From the NCBI GenBank assembly GCA_937892925.1, contig CALBHX010000075.1, positions 1 to 11,138 on the forward strand: 11,138 bases of DNA, given 5' to 3'. Under the pieces are notes generated by a model that worked only from the letters and a program-made list of their open reading frames with translations, was not told where the DNA came from and did no database searches. This document shows, piece after piece, positions 1-7,270 of the stretch. Made by a program: the position numbers and the translations under genes. The number at the start of each line of letters is the position of its first letter. The first letter of the stretch is position 1. The stretch is from an uncultured Lentisphaeraceae bacterium (GTDB taxonomy: Bacteria > Verrucomicrobiota > Kiritimatiellia > RFP12 > DVOR01).

Positions 1-1540
1 CTTCTTCGCGAAGATGTTCTTCAACCCTGCGCAGCCACAATCCAAGGGTTATAAGTCCCATTTCCAATATTAATACGAGAAAAACACTCGGACGATGCGA
101 AACTTCGATAACAGCCCAAGGTAAACGAAGCATTTGCTGTGTACACCAATCAACAAACGAAAGTGTGAAAGCATTCAAACGGTTCAGAAAAATAGCCAGC
201 CATGGAAGAAATGCCCCAGTCAATAAACTAATACAAGCTCCCCATACCACCGTCAAGGCCAACATCGGCACAAACAAATTAAGAAGCAATCCGATAAGCG
301 ACACTCGGCCAAAGAAAAATAAACATAGTGGAACAGAGGCTATCCATGCTGAAAGTGTCAAACTTAAAATTGCTGCAAACGTTCGACGAACACGTACGGT
401 CCAAGAGGGATACAACAAGATATCTCCGTCAAGCTGTCGTTGTGGATGAGCCTTCATTGCCCGACTGAAAAAATATGACAACGGAGTAAAATAAAGTAAT
501 ATGCCTCCCATTACATTAAACGAAAGCAAAGCCCCTACATTAAAAATCCACCGAGGTTCAATCAACAAGACAATTGCAGCCGTAACAAATAGTGCGCAAA
601 TAGCGTCAGGTTTACGCCAAAAACAAGGTGCAAAACAATAAAATAAAGCCATTAGACAGGCACGTGCCGCCGAAGGAGGCACCCCTGTTAATAACAAATA
701 ACCACACAATAATGGTAAAAGGAGAAAAGCGCGTGTCCGCAACCGAAACCCTATTCCTCCAAATATCCACAAAAGCAACCCCGCCACAATACCTATATGA
801 AGTCCCGAAATGGCAAAAATGTGAATGATTCCGGCATCAGCATACTGATGTGAGAGTTTATACGGCAATCGTGAACGCCCCCCCAAAACCATCGTTTGGG
901 TCAATAACGCCTCGTTCAAGGAGACCCCTAATGCAAGATATCCTGCCAATTTATTTCGAAACGCAATAAAACGATATTGCGGTGTTGTCTGTCGATCTTC
1001 TGCAATAAGATGGGTCGCTGTATCTCCTTGTACGGAAACGCCCATACGATAACCCCATGAATTCTTACGCAGCTTTCCATACATTAGCCATGTTTCTCCC
1101 GTTTCAGGGAACTGCCCACTTCGATCATAATAATAAATTGACAAATCTACTCCATGAATCTCTGTTCCACTGTCAAAGAAAGCATTTTCAACAGAAAATC
1201 GGCAGTACGGCCCCCCACGTTTACGCCAAATAATCTGCCTATCGTTCGTTACGGTTGCTTTTAACCGAAAGTACGATCCCTTCCGTTGGAGTTCTTTTAG
1301 TCGGGTGCGTACAGCTACATCCTGTTCACGAACACACGATGTTCGCCATCCTGTCAGACACAGTGCCAGCAGGCAGATTGAGAGCGAAACCGCCATTCCC
1401 TTTCGATACAACCATGTGAAGCCGCAACACAATGTTGCTATCCCCAACCACAGCAGAGGCTCTCCTAAGACAAACCCAAGTGCTGTCCCTGCAACGATAG
1501 CTAATGTCCATCCGATTATTGGTCGATGAAGTTGCGCCAT
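1..1540 (-). CDS. comEC: ComEC/Rec2-type DNA uptake channel, N-terminal part (gene runs off the window)
   Basis: Inner-membrane channel that carries single-stranded DNA into the cytoplasm during transformation. The 513 visible codons contain no stop, so the 3' end lies beyond base 1. The protein begins MAQLHRPIIGW. Hydrophobic segments lie at about residues 8-68, followed by a soluble stretch at about 70-190 that fits the DUF4131/OB-fold region. The family signature HIFAISGLHIG is at residues 240-250 (canonical HLLAISGLHVG). A long multi-spanning Competence domain continues to about residue 490. The metallo-beta-lactamase-like C-terminal domain found in many ComEC proteins is not visible and may lie outside or be absent. 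The ATG at 1540 is fixed by an in-frame TAA directly before it. It follows the radical SAM gene by 78 bases, so it may share its transcript. A run of seven Gs (bases 878-884) lies inside the frame. The family call is secure; actual competence of the organism is not shown. Confidence 0.93.
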   Translation of the reverse strand, partial: MAQLHRPIIGWTLAIVAGTALGFVLGEPLLWLGIATLCCGFTWLYRKGMAVSLSICLLALCLTGWRTSCVREQDVAVRTRLKELQRKGSYFRLKATVTNDRQIIWRKRGGPYCRFSVENAFFDSGTEIHGVDLSIYYYDRSGQFPETGETWLMYGKLRKNSWGYRMGVSVQGDTATHLIAEDRQTTPQYRFIAFRNKLAGYLALGVSLNEALLTQTMVLGGRSRLPYKLSHQYADAGIIHIFAISGLHIGIVAGLLLWIFGGIGFRLRTRAFLLLPLLCGYLLLTGVPPSAARACLMALFYCFAPCFWRKPDAICALFVTAAIVLLIEPRWIFNVGALLSFNVMGGILLYFTPLSYFFSRAMKAHPQRQLDGDILLYPSWTVRVRRTFAAILSLTLSAWIASVPLCLFFFGRVSLIGLLLNLFVPMLALTVVWGACISLLTGAFLPWLAIFLNRLNAFTLSFVDWCTQQMLRLPWAVIEVSHRPSVFLVLILEMGLITLGLWLRRVEEHLREE

Positions 1541-1618
1541 TTATATTCGTCCAATACGCAACAATATCAGAATATCCGAAACTGAACCAGTCCACGAAAC
1601 AGGCGTAATTCTACTCTG

Positions 1619-2518
1619 CTATTTCATTGAATTCAACAAAGCACGCGCTACATATGGATCCTCTTTTGAGTGGCGCTTGAGCACCTCTCGAATACATTCT
1701 ACGGGAACATCAAAATATCTCGAAAACTGTTCGGGCGAAAGCGGATGTCGTCGTACCAGTTCCAACAATGCGGTTTCACTATAAGGTTCCGGCGTTGAAA
1801 CAACGGCAGTATGTTGTTCCGTAGCAATCACAGAAAACAACCGTTTTAGCGTTGTCAATTCTTCTAAAGGAACAGGGCGGACACACGAATCGGCGGGAGG
1901 ACGTTCAGCCGAATTCACGGTAACAGTATCTGGATGCAACTGTTCAATCAGCGGAAAAATCTTATTGATCTGATCAGGTGAATCGTTGATTCCAGGAAGT
2001 GCGAAAAATTCAACATCTAACTTTCCAGAATACAACGCACGAAATTGCTTCCATCCGGCATAAATGTCTGAGAAATGCAATAACGGATCCGGACGAACAA
2101 TTGTACGGAAACTCTCTTCATCCCAAAAATGAAGGGATATTTTTACCCGATCTGCCAACGCAGCATCGCGTCGAACAGTGGGGTCTGCAAACAATGCGCC
2201 ATTACTCATCAACAAGGTTGGGTACGACACATGCTTTTGTAGCCATTGCAACACCTCACCAAAATGCAAATGCAACGTTGGTTCTCCTGAACCACAGAGT
2301 GTAAAAATATCTACCTGCTCATTCCGTGATAACCAGATCTCGAGTTCCGCAATCACAGCATCTATCGGCACATAATCCCGCCGTTCACAGGTGATTCTTG
2401 GGGTTCTTCCCAATTGACAAAATATACAATCATAGCAACAGGTCTTCATGGGAACCAGATCAATTCCCAATGACCGACCGTAACGCCGCGAGGGAACAGG
2501 TCCAAAAAGATATGCCAT
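1619..2518 (-). CDS. Radical SAM protein, COG0731-like, with C-terminal winged-helix-like tail
   Basis: A 299-residue cytoplasmic iron-sulfur enzyme that should cleave S-adenosylmethionine to start radical chemistry; its substrate is unknown. It opens with the family's typical YLFGPVPSRRYGRSLGIDLVP block. The cluster motif C27-x3-C31-x2-C34 follows, then the SAM-binding GSGEPT motif at residues 76-81 and a beta/alpha barrel to about residue 215. The last 60 residues (around HPLSPEQFSRYFDVPVE) look like a small helix-turn-helix or winged-helix domain, which may bind nucleic acid or act as a lid. The start has a Shine-Dalgarno AAGAAGG five bases before the ATG. It lies 10 bases after the M60 gene, so it is probably cotranscribed, but nothing in the sequence links their functions. 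COG0731 members have been compared with wyosine-type tRNA modification enzymes; I cannot assign that role here. Confidence 0.88.
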   Translation of the reverse strand: MAYLFGPVPSRRYGRSLGIDLVPMKTCCYDCIFCQLGRTPRITCERRDYVPIDAVIAELEIWLSRNEQVDIFTLCGSGEPTLHLHFGEVLQWLQKHVSYPTLLMSNGALFADPTVRRDAALADRVKISLHFWDEESFRTIVRPDPLLHFSDIYAGWKQFRALYSGKLDVEFFALPGINDSPDQINKIFPLIEQLHPDTVTVNSAERPPADSCVRPVPLEELTTLKRLFSVIATEQHTAVVSTPEPYSETALLELVRRHPLSPEQFSRYFDVPVECIREVLKRHSKEDPYVARALLNSMK

Positions 2519-2528
2519 ACTCGCCTTC

Positions 2529-4784
2529 TTATGGTTTTTTTAATCGATCAAAGTTTTCTCGTTCACGCAATTGCCGGCGCGTTTTGACTTCTTGTGGGCA
2601 TGAGGCAAACTCAAGACTCTCTGCATCAGCCTGCGCATAACGATCAGAAGGGGATGTTGTGAAAATAGCCTGGCGTTCCTGCTCTGAGGATGGCCATGGC
2701 GGCCAGTCCTGAGTGAATGTATACGTTGCTTTTGAGAGCGGCAATCCCCACAATTCAAAGTAGGGAGTTAAGTCGCGTTCCACAGCCTTCGACCAAGCGC
2801 AACACATCCGGTCACCTGTTGCTGCCGTAGGATATTTCGAATACTTATCATTGACAACTTTGATCACACTTTCCACGCCAAAAGCGTGAGCCAACGTCAT
2901 ATAGAATACCAAGCGATCACCAACAGAACTCCGCATCCAAAGATCTGGCGTTTTCGCTGTAACTTGTTTGGCGACTGAATCCCACGCACTTTTTTTGATC
3001 CGAGGAAACGGCGTCCCATTCAGAAGATTCATTGTACATGTACCAAAGAAGTTATTGACCACCTCGATATTTCCTGGTAAAGCAAAAATACCATTAGCAC
3101 CTTGACCCAAATTATGCCCAATTTCATGTAAGGCTCCCCACGATCCAACACGTTGCAATCCTGCCAAATTCGTCATGCCTCCACCCCAATGAATACACAT
3201 AATCGGATAACCGGAATGCCCAGCTCCAATCGAAATCTGAGTATCATCCACAATTCGAATAGGTTTAGATTTTGGTTCATTTTCACGCGTAGGGGCTTTA
3301 ATCGCTTTTGGCTTCATCGGATCCACCGGAACAGATTCTTGCTCCGGAATAATCTCATAACGATCTGCCTGCGGTTGAGCAATGTGTTTTAGTGTTTCAG
3401 CTCGAACGAGCTCTTCGGCATCAGGCGGAGCATCGAGCGTCATTTGCACCAGTTTCCGATTCAAAATTCCCCACTCACGTTTTGCCGGTCGAAAGTTTTT
3501 TGCCTCAGCATCTGTCGGCAAAGGCTGCCCGGCTACACGCAGCATAATTGCGGCAGCTTTTCCCCACCATTGCGCCAGCGCCACCATATTTTTGATTTGT
3601 CGAACATGTTTCGATTCTACCGTTAAAATAATTATTTTAGTCTGAATCTCAGCCCAAGGTGCCGGATATTTCGAAATCGTATTTATCCAATCCTCATTGG
3701 AATCAAGTCCAAGACGAAACCAGGGCATCTGCACGCACCCAGAAATTTCTACATCCATCGGGCGTTCACCCCCACTCCATTGAAACCACAAAACACCACC
3801 CAACACATGGCCTATTTCCTGACGTTTCTTAGAGATCTTAAAGTCTCTAACCATGTCTGGCCAACGCCAAAGTGGACGTTTGTCAGTAATCTTTTCCCAC
3901 CCCATCTTAACTTTTGCCAAATTTGGAGCAACAGGATTATACGGATCGTCCATAGGATTACCGTCTTCATCCAAAGGTACGATCTTTGCATCCAGCTTAT
4001 CGCTGTGACACCCAATTCGTGCCACTAGATTTCCTTTTAAGCTTCCTGCCTTAACGATAACCACTTCCCCAGGCGGAACATACAAGCCAGTACTGATCCA
4101 CCCACCCTCGCCAGGATAGAGTGTAACTTTTTTTGTTACACGCTCAGCATCCCTAGACACTTTACCTGGCCATAATTCTGCAGATTTCGCAGCATATAAT
4201 TCGTCCATCGGCAAACGCTGTGCTTTCCAACTCTGATACCGCACCAACAACAGCTCCAACGGATACTGAATACTCACACCACGACCTGGCCCGCAAACCA
4301 CCTCACCACCGCGTCGATAAAGCAATTCTTCCAGTGCTGCCTTCAACTGCTTTGCGTCCTTGGAAACAGAACCTCCCTCACTTGTATTACTATTGAACAC
4401 CCTAAGTGCCTCAATATACGCCAACATCCCAGCACCTGTTTGGCCGATCACTGTTTTGACCCCGTCTCCTGCCATTCCTCCGCCATTAGCAGAGTACTTT
4501 TTCTCTCCCTCCTGTTGATCGATTTCTAGACGTTGAATCGCATCAAACCATGGTCCAACGGCTCGAGCCACTTTTTTCATACGTTCACGTTCGGCCAATT
4601 CTGCGCGATACTCTGCCGCTGAAGGCAATCCATTTGTGGCTACAATCTTCCGATCATAATCCAAACGTTCAATCACATGTCCCTTAGAATCGGTTTCTAA
4701 CGTCCCCGTATTACGGAAAGACAATTGCGCAAAAAGCGTCTGGCAAACCACTCCTACACTTACTAAAATAAACAATGGCCTCAT
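2529..4784 (-). CDS. Secreted M60-family (enhancin/mucinase-like) zinc metallopeptidase
   Basis: Predicted exported zinc protease of 751 residues; M60 relatives cleave mucin-type and other glycoproteins. A signal peptide covers residues 1-19, with a likely cut after LFA (LFA|QLSF), so it acts beyond the inner membrane. Residues 20-220 are an unassigned, mostly helical region. A beta-sandwich typical of M60 proteins begins near W229 (WISTGLYVPPGE) and continues through RIGCHSDKL. The catalytic motif is H553-E554-I-G-H557, followed after 16 residues by E574 in GNIEVVNN. This fits the M60 pattern HExxHx(8-28)E. I chose the ATG at 4784 because AAAGGAGG lies seven bases before it and because its ATGA overlaps the stop of the upstream gene. 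An in-frame ATG at 4805 would lie before that ribosome site. No anchoring domain or lipobox is visible. The host substrate is inferred, not shown. Confidence 0.9.
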   Translation of the reverse strand: MRPLFILVSVGVVCQTLFAQLSFRNTGTLETDSKGHVIERLDYDRKIVATNGLPSAAEYRAELAERERMKKVARAVGPWFDAIQRLEIDQQEGEKKYSANGGGMAGDGVKTVIGQTGAGMLAYIEALRVFNSNTSEGGSVSKDAKQLKAALEELLYRRGGEVVCGPGRGVSIQYPLELLLVRYQSWKAQRLPMDELYAAKSAELWPGKVSRDAERVTKKVTLYPGEGGWISTGLYVPPGEVVIVKAGSLKGNLVARIGCHSDKLDAKIVPLDEDGNPMDDPYNPVAPNLAKVKMGWEKITDKRPLWRWPDMVRDFKISKKRQEIGHVLGGVLWFQWSGGERPMDVEISGCVQMPWFRLGLDSNEDWINTISKYPAPWAEIQTKIIILTVESKHVRQIKNMVALAQWWGKAAAIMLRVAGQPLPTDAEAKNFRPAKREWGILNRKLVQMTLDAPPDAEELVRAETLKHIAQPQADRYEIIPEQESVPVDPMKPKAIKAPTRENEPKSKPIRIVDDTQISIGAGHSGYPIMCIHWGGGMTNLAGLQRVGSWGALHEIGHNLGQGANGIFALPGNIEVVNNFFGTCTMNLLNGTPFPRIKKSAWDSVAKQVTAKTPDLWMRSSVGDRLVFYMTLAHAFGVESVIKVVNDKYSKYPTAATGDRMCCAWSKAVERDLTPYFELWGLPLSKATYTFTQDWPPWPSSEQERQAIFTTSPSDRYAQADAESLEFASCPQEVKTRRQLRERENFDRLKKP

Positions 4785-5533
4785 AGGCTTCCCTCCTTTG
4801 ACCACGTTACTTTAACAAAACCCAAGGCGGCTTTCCGTCCACACCCAGTGGCAAGCATCTTTCGCACTGAACGCAACCACGGAGTTTCTCTACCCCTTGG
4901 TTCCATGCGCAAAAGCGAATCAATACCTCCATCTTCATTCAATACAACCAAAAATGTTGCCCATCCGGACGATGTCGATGATACCATAGGCGTTTGGCTC
5001 CCTTTTTCAAGGCGAAACCCGGCTGATTTTAATGCCATATCCATCATTACCCGTGTACCCTGTAATGACTTTGTTTCCGTTGGTTCCATAGCAGGAAGCA
5101 ACCCCATCATGTTACATTCATGATGCGATTGTAAAGACGGCTTCGCATGAAGGCTTGAGAGGACTTCCCTAGCAGCAGACTCTGGTTCAGGTAACTGCGT
5201 TGAAAGCCGAAGTCCTACGTCTTCGTCACTCAAAGCCGAAGCTGCCCGGCGAGCATTTCCCATACGCCTAAGCCCTGCAATCACCGTTGGAGAAACTTCC
5301 ACTATTTGTAATCCGGATCCGGGTAGGCGCCATCGTTCTGACAGAGCCACTGCAGGCAGATGAAGTCGCCCTTCAAAAATGATGCCAATAAGCAAGAAAG
5401 CAAGTACTCCTATGAGCAAACAGCTTCCCCACCAAAATGTAAACGCTCGCCGAATGGGTGAACGCCGGCGCCTCCGTGCAGTGTAATGGCGGATCCGTTT
5501 TTTTCTTCGTTCAATATTGAGATTACGCGCCAT
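4781..5533 (-). CDS. TonB-position single-pass membrane protein with possible TonB-like C-terminus
   Basis: A 250-residue protein directly after exbD and coupled to the M60 gene. The N-terminus is extremely basic (residues 1-30 carry about 15 Arg/Lys), followed by one membrane segment at about 30-53. The rest should therefore face the periplasm, the topology of TonB and TolA. The end (residues about 188-248, around ATFLVVLNEDGGIDSLLRM) resembles the strand-turn-strand of a TonB C-terminal domain, where a dGxv turn follows a beta strand. It lacks the long Pro-Glu/Pro-Lys spacer of classic TonB; only a short PEPE patch is seen. The start follows the exbD stop with two bases between them, and its TGA overlaps the next ATG. 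Gene order exbB-exbD-X strongly suggests the TonB role, but similarity is weak and a different energised partner is possible. Confidence 0.6.
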   Translation of the reverse strand: MARNLNIERRKKRIRHYTARRRRRSPIRRAFTFWWGSCLLIGVLAFLLIGIIFEGRLHLPAVALSERWRLPGSGLQIVEVSPTVIAGLRRMGNARRAASALSDEDVGLRLSTQLPEPESAAREVLSSLHAKPSLQSHHECNMMGLLPAMEPTETKSLQGTRVMMDMALKSAGFRLEKGSQTPMVSSTSSGWATFLVVLNEDGGIDSLLRMEPRGRETPWLRSVRKMLATGCGRKAALGFVKVTWSKEGSL

Positions 5534-5535
5534 CT

Positions 5536-6051
5536 TTACCGGCTCTTATCTTCCGGCTGCGCTGATGCATCCAGCGTTACCAGATTAACCCGTGCAACGC
5601 CACACGCTTTCAACCGTTCGATCCACTGCACAGCCTCCCCGTATGGCACCTGAACATCTACCAACAAATTCACTTCCGCCCCTGGTCGCGCCCGCATAAG
5701 AGCGTCCAATTCTGTTGGATTATCTGAAGCATAACGCCCCTCATCCAACAACAAGACCGTGACACCTGTACGTCCCGGAGCTTCAAGACGTTTGACAATG
5801 GCCGCTGGACAATTGAGAAGAAGCCCATCTTCCTGGCGTCCCTTAGGCAATTCCAAAACTCGCCCCGGCTGAACCAGTGTTTGCCTCATAAGGCAAAACG
5901 ACAGAACAGCAAATGCCATCAGGTTTATCCAAGGAACTAATAACAAAAATGAACGCACCACGCGATTTCTTGGCCACCGCTTCCCTGTAAACGAATGCCG
6001 TTCCCAGACATAGGGCAAGTGATGACGCTCAAACTTCTGCCCGATGCCCAT
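5536..6051 (-). CDS. exbD: ExbD/TolR family protein lacking the usual membrane aspartate
   Basis: A 171-residue partner of ExbB in an inner-membrane energy-transducing complex. A 33-residue cytoplasmic tail precedes one membrane helix (about 34-55, SFLLLVPWINLMAFAVLSFC). A periplasmic domain follows that begins with the family-typical transition into LELPKG (about 66-71) and ends in an alpha/beta fold near VNLVTLDA. The helix aligns with the family pattern PLIDVxxxLLxFFM, but the proton-path aspartate (Asp25 of E. coli ExbD) is Asn43 here (codon AAC, bases 5925-5923). No Asp or Glu remains in the helix. The ATG overlaps the end of exbB by 23 bases and has GGGAG seven bases upstream, so translation is probably coupled. 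The family call rests on helix pattern, size and position; sequence similarity in the periplasmic part is moderate. Confidence 0.82.
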   Translation of the reverse strand: MGIGQKFERHHLPYVWERHSFTGKRWPRNRVVRSFLLLVPWINLMAFAVLSFCLMRQTLVQPGRVLELPKGRQEDGLLLNCPAAIVKRLEAPGRTGVTVLLLDEGRYASDNPTELDALMRARPGAEVNLLVDVQVPYGEAVQWIERLKACGVARVNLVTLDASAQPEDKSR

Positions 6052-6667
6052 CCGTATGCTCCCATGAGGCTCGCGACAAATAGTCCAAAGTCAAGGACAC
6101 TCCGATATCCATGTCTAGACTTAAAGCGTCCGTCCGTAATACTAAAATATGATGGGCAGTATAACAGAAAGCCGCACCAATTAAACCGGCAATCGTTGTA
6201 CTCAATGCCCCTGCAATTGCGCGGAGCGCAACCCCTGGTTGTACTAACGGCGCCTGGACATCTAGCGCGGAAATCGCGACATATCCACCAATAAACGTCC
6301 CAATTAAACCAAGCAACGGCAAGATCTGGGCGAACAGGGAAAGCAACATGGCGCGGCGTTCCAAACGCGATAACTCTACATGCGCTGTTGTGGCGAGAAT
6401 CTCCCGTAAATGCATTTCATCGCTATCCTGATGGGTAATAGCCTCTGCCACCAAAGCTGACAACGGCCCTGGCGTTTCATCACAAATGGCAAGTGCTTCA
6501 TCCACCTGTCCCTTATCTAACACATTAAAAACCCCTTGCAAAAAATCCTGCGGGTCGATGCCGATTTTTCGCAAGCGCAACAAACGATCAAGAAAAACGC
6601 CTATTGCAACAAAAATCAATACTATGATTAGCCAGAACAGAATGCCGCCATCAAATAACAGGTTCAT
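6029..6667 (-). CDS. exbB: ExbB/TolQ/MotA-family proton channel protein
   Basis: A 212-residue inner-membrane subunit that normally forms a pentamer around ExbD and turns ion flow into mechanical work on a TonB-type partner. Membrane helices lie at about residues 8-30, 107-135 and 150-176, with a cytoplasmic loop of about 75 residues between the first two. The conserved blocks LGLIGTFIG (T124) and ALSTTIAGLIGA (T158) match ExbB Thr148 and Thr181. The normally conserved Glu176 position, before the AL pair, is Gly153 (codon GGG, bases 6211-6209). I chose ATG 6667 because GAGGAG lies five bases before it. A GTG at 6673 would touch that site and is unlikely. The start lies inside the preceding cysteine-cluster gene (17-base overlap), and the end overlaps exbD. 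TolQ is the main alternative name; the neighbours favour the Exb role. Confidence 0.88.
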   Translation of the reverse strand: MNLLFDGGILFWLIIVLIFVAIGVFLDRLLRLRKIGIDPQDFLQGVFNVLDKGQVDEALAICDETPGPLSALVAEAITHQDSDEMHLREILATTAHVELSRLERRAMLLSLFAQILPLLGLIGTFIGGYVAISALDVQAPLVQPGVALRAIAGALSTTIAGLIGAAFCYTAHHILVLRTDALSLDMDIGVSLTLDYLSRASWEHTDGHRAEV

Positions 6668-6995
6668 CGCCACTCCTCACGGCTTTGCAAACAGCTTCGA
6701 TTTCAGCACTTCGCCAACGCTCCGGATAGTCCCGACATTGTTTAGGACGCACAGCATGCAATCGACAAAGTCCATTTTCTGCAAGAAACAGGCAAGGCAA
6801 CTGCGGATCTCCTGCCAAAACCAAACCAGTTCTACCAGGAGCAAGCTCTGTATATTTATTTACAAACACCTCGGGCGCCAGCTGCAACGCCTTGGATAAT
6901 GCGAGGATATCTGCTTCTGTTAGACGCACGTACCCTGGCACACGGCAGCAAGCCCCGCATCTTTTACAAACAAAATGTATCAATTGTACACCCAT
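6651..6995 (-). CDS. CxxCxxCC-type YkgJ-family zinc/iron-chelating protein
   Basis: A small cytoplasmic protein of 114 residues matching the YkgJ/CxxCxxCC family (PF03692), which is thought to bind Zn or an iron-sulfur centre; its biochemical role is poorly known. The N-terminal cluster is C10, C13, C16 and C17 (CKRCGACC). Further cysteines follow at C68, C77 and C87, in the usual order PC-LFL-x-CRLH-x-RPKQCRDYP. Length is normal for the family. It heads the coupled exb-M60 cluster and its last 17 bases overlap exbB. No Shine-Dalgarno sequence precedes the ATG at 6995. A TATAAT box ends ten bases before the ATG, so the transcript may begin almost at the start codon. Involvement in metal handling for the M60 zinc enzyme would be speculation. 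Confidence 0.87.
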   Translation of the reverse strand: MGVQLIHFVCKRCGACCRVPGYVRLTEADILALSKALQLAPEVFVNKYTELAPGRTGLVLAGDPQLPCLFLAENGLCRLHAVRPKQCRDYPERWRSAEIEAVCKAVRSGDEPVI

Positions 6996-6997
6996 CT

Positions 6998-7033
6998 TGC
7001 TATCATTATACCGAAAAGATCTATTGTCGTCAG
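6998..7033 (-). promoter_or_regulatory. Sigma70-like promoter for the cysteine-cluster/exb/M60 genes
   Basis: Reading the minus strand, CTGACG (7033-7028, four of six matches to TTGACA) is separated by 17 bases from a perfect TATAAT (7010-7005). Initiation would fall near 6998, only about three bases before the ATG at 6995. This gives an almost leaderless message, which fits the missing ribosome-binding site there. It is a motif match only, though both boxes and spacing agree. Confidence 0.5.
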
Positions 7034-7049
7034 CTAGGATCCCAAGTTC

Positions 7050-7264
7050 TTACCGCATAGAAACCTGATCCACTAGTCGTCTAATCAATCGTTCATCCTC
7101 TAAATGGAAATGACACGCTTTCACTTGACCATTTAAATCCACTCCGACTTTAAACAGAATCCACCCCGGCTCCAACATCCATAATCCCCCAACGACTTCG
7201 TTTTGAGTACGATATGAACGGGTGTGGCAGTAAAACTGGTTATGTCATACTGTTTTGACAACAC
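7050..7264 (-). pseudogene. Possible small gene broken by a one-base change at a run of five Gs
   Basis: Two protein-like frames meet in this gap. The first runs from a GTG at 7264 (VLSKQYDITSFTATPVHIVL, then KTKSLG). The second ends with 42 residues from an ATG at 7178 (MLEPGWILFKVGVDLNGQVK, ending QVSMR) and stops at TAA 7052-7050. They join smoothly if one G is added to the G5 run at 7186-7190, giving about 71 residues with KSLGGLWMLEPGW at the seam. No Shine-Dalgarno is seen at the GTG. The ATG at 7178 has GGGGGA six bases upstream, so an intact 42-residue gene is the alternative. No family is recognised; the GWILFKVGVDLNGQV part has the look of a beta hairpin. A sequencing error, a recent mutation or frameshifting could each explain it. 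Confidence 0.4.
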
Positions 7265-7270
7265 GCAACG

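Noticed and set aside
1326..1595. Minus-strand open frame of 89 residues overlapping the start of comEC
   Set aside because: It is in another frame from comEC, whose translation shows family motifs and starts at 1540; this frame has no recognisable features.
1541..1618. Possible separate promoter or terminator between the radical SAM gene and comEC
   Set aside because: No convincing -35/-10 pair and no hairpin followed by a T-run could be found in these 78 bases.
4785..4805. Upstream ATG for the M60 gene
   Set aside because: It puts the Shine-Dalgarno sequence inside the coding region and spoils the signal peptide; the ATG at 4784 has correct spacing.
6668..6673. GTG start for exbB at 6673
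   Set aside because: The GAGGAG site would directly abut the codon; the ATG six bases later has proper spacing.
7239..7247. ATG ACA TAA within the gap after gluQ
   Set aside because: Two codons only; a one-base change would open a frame, but the join at the G5 run explains more of the sequence.
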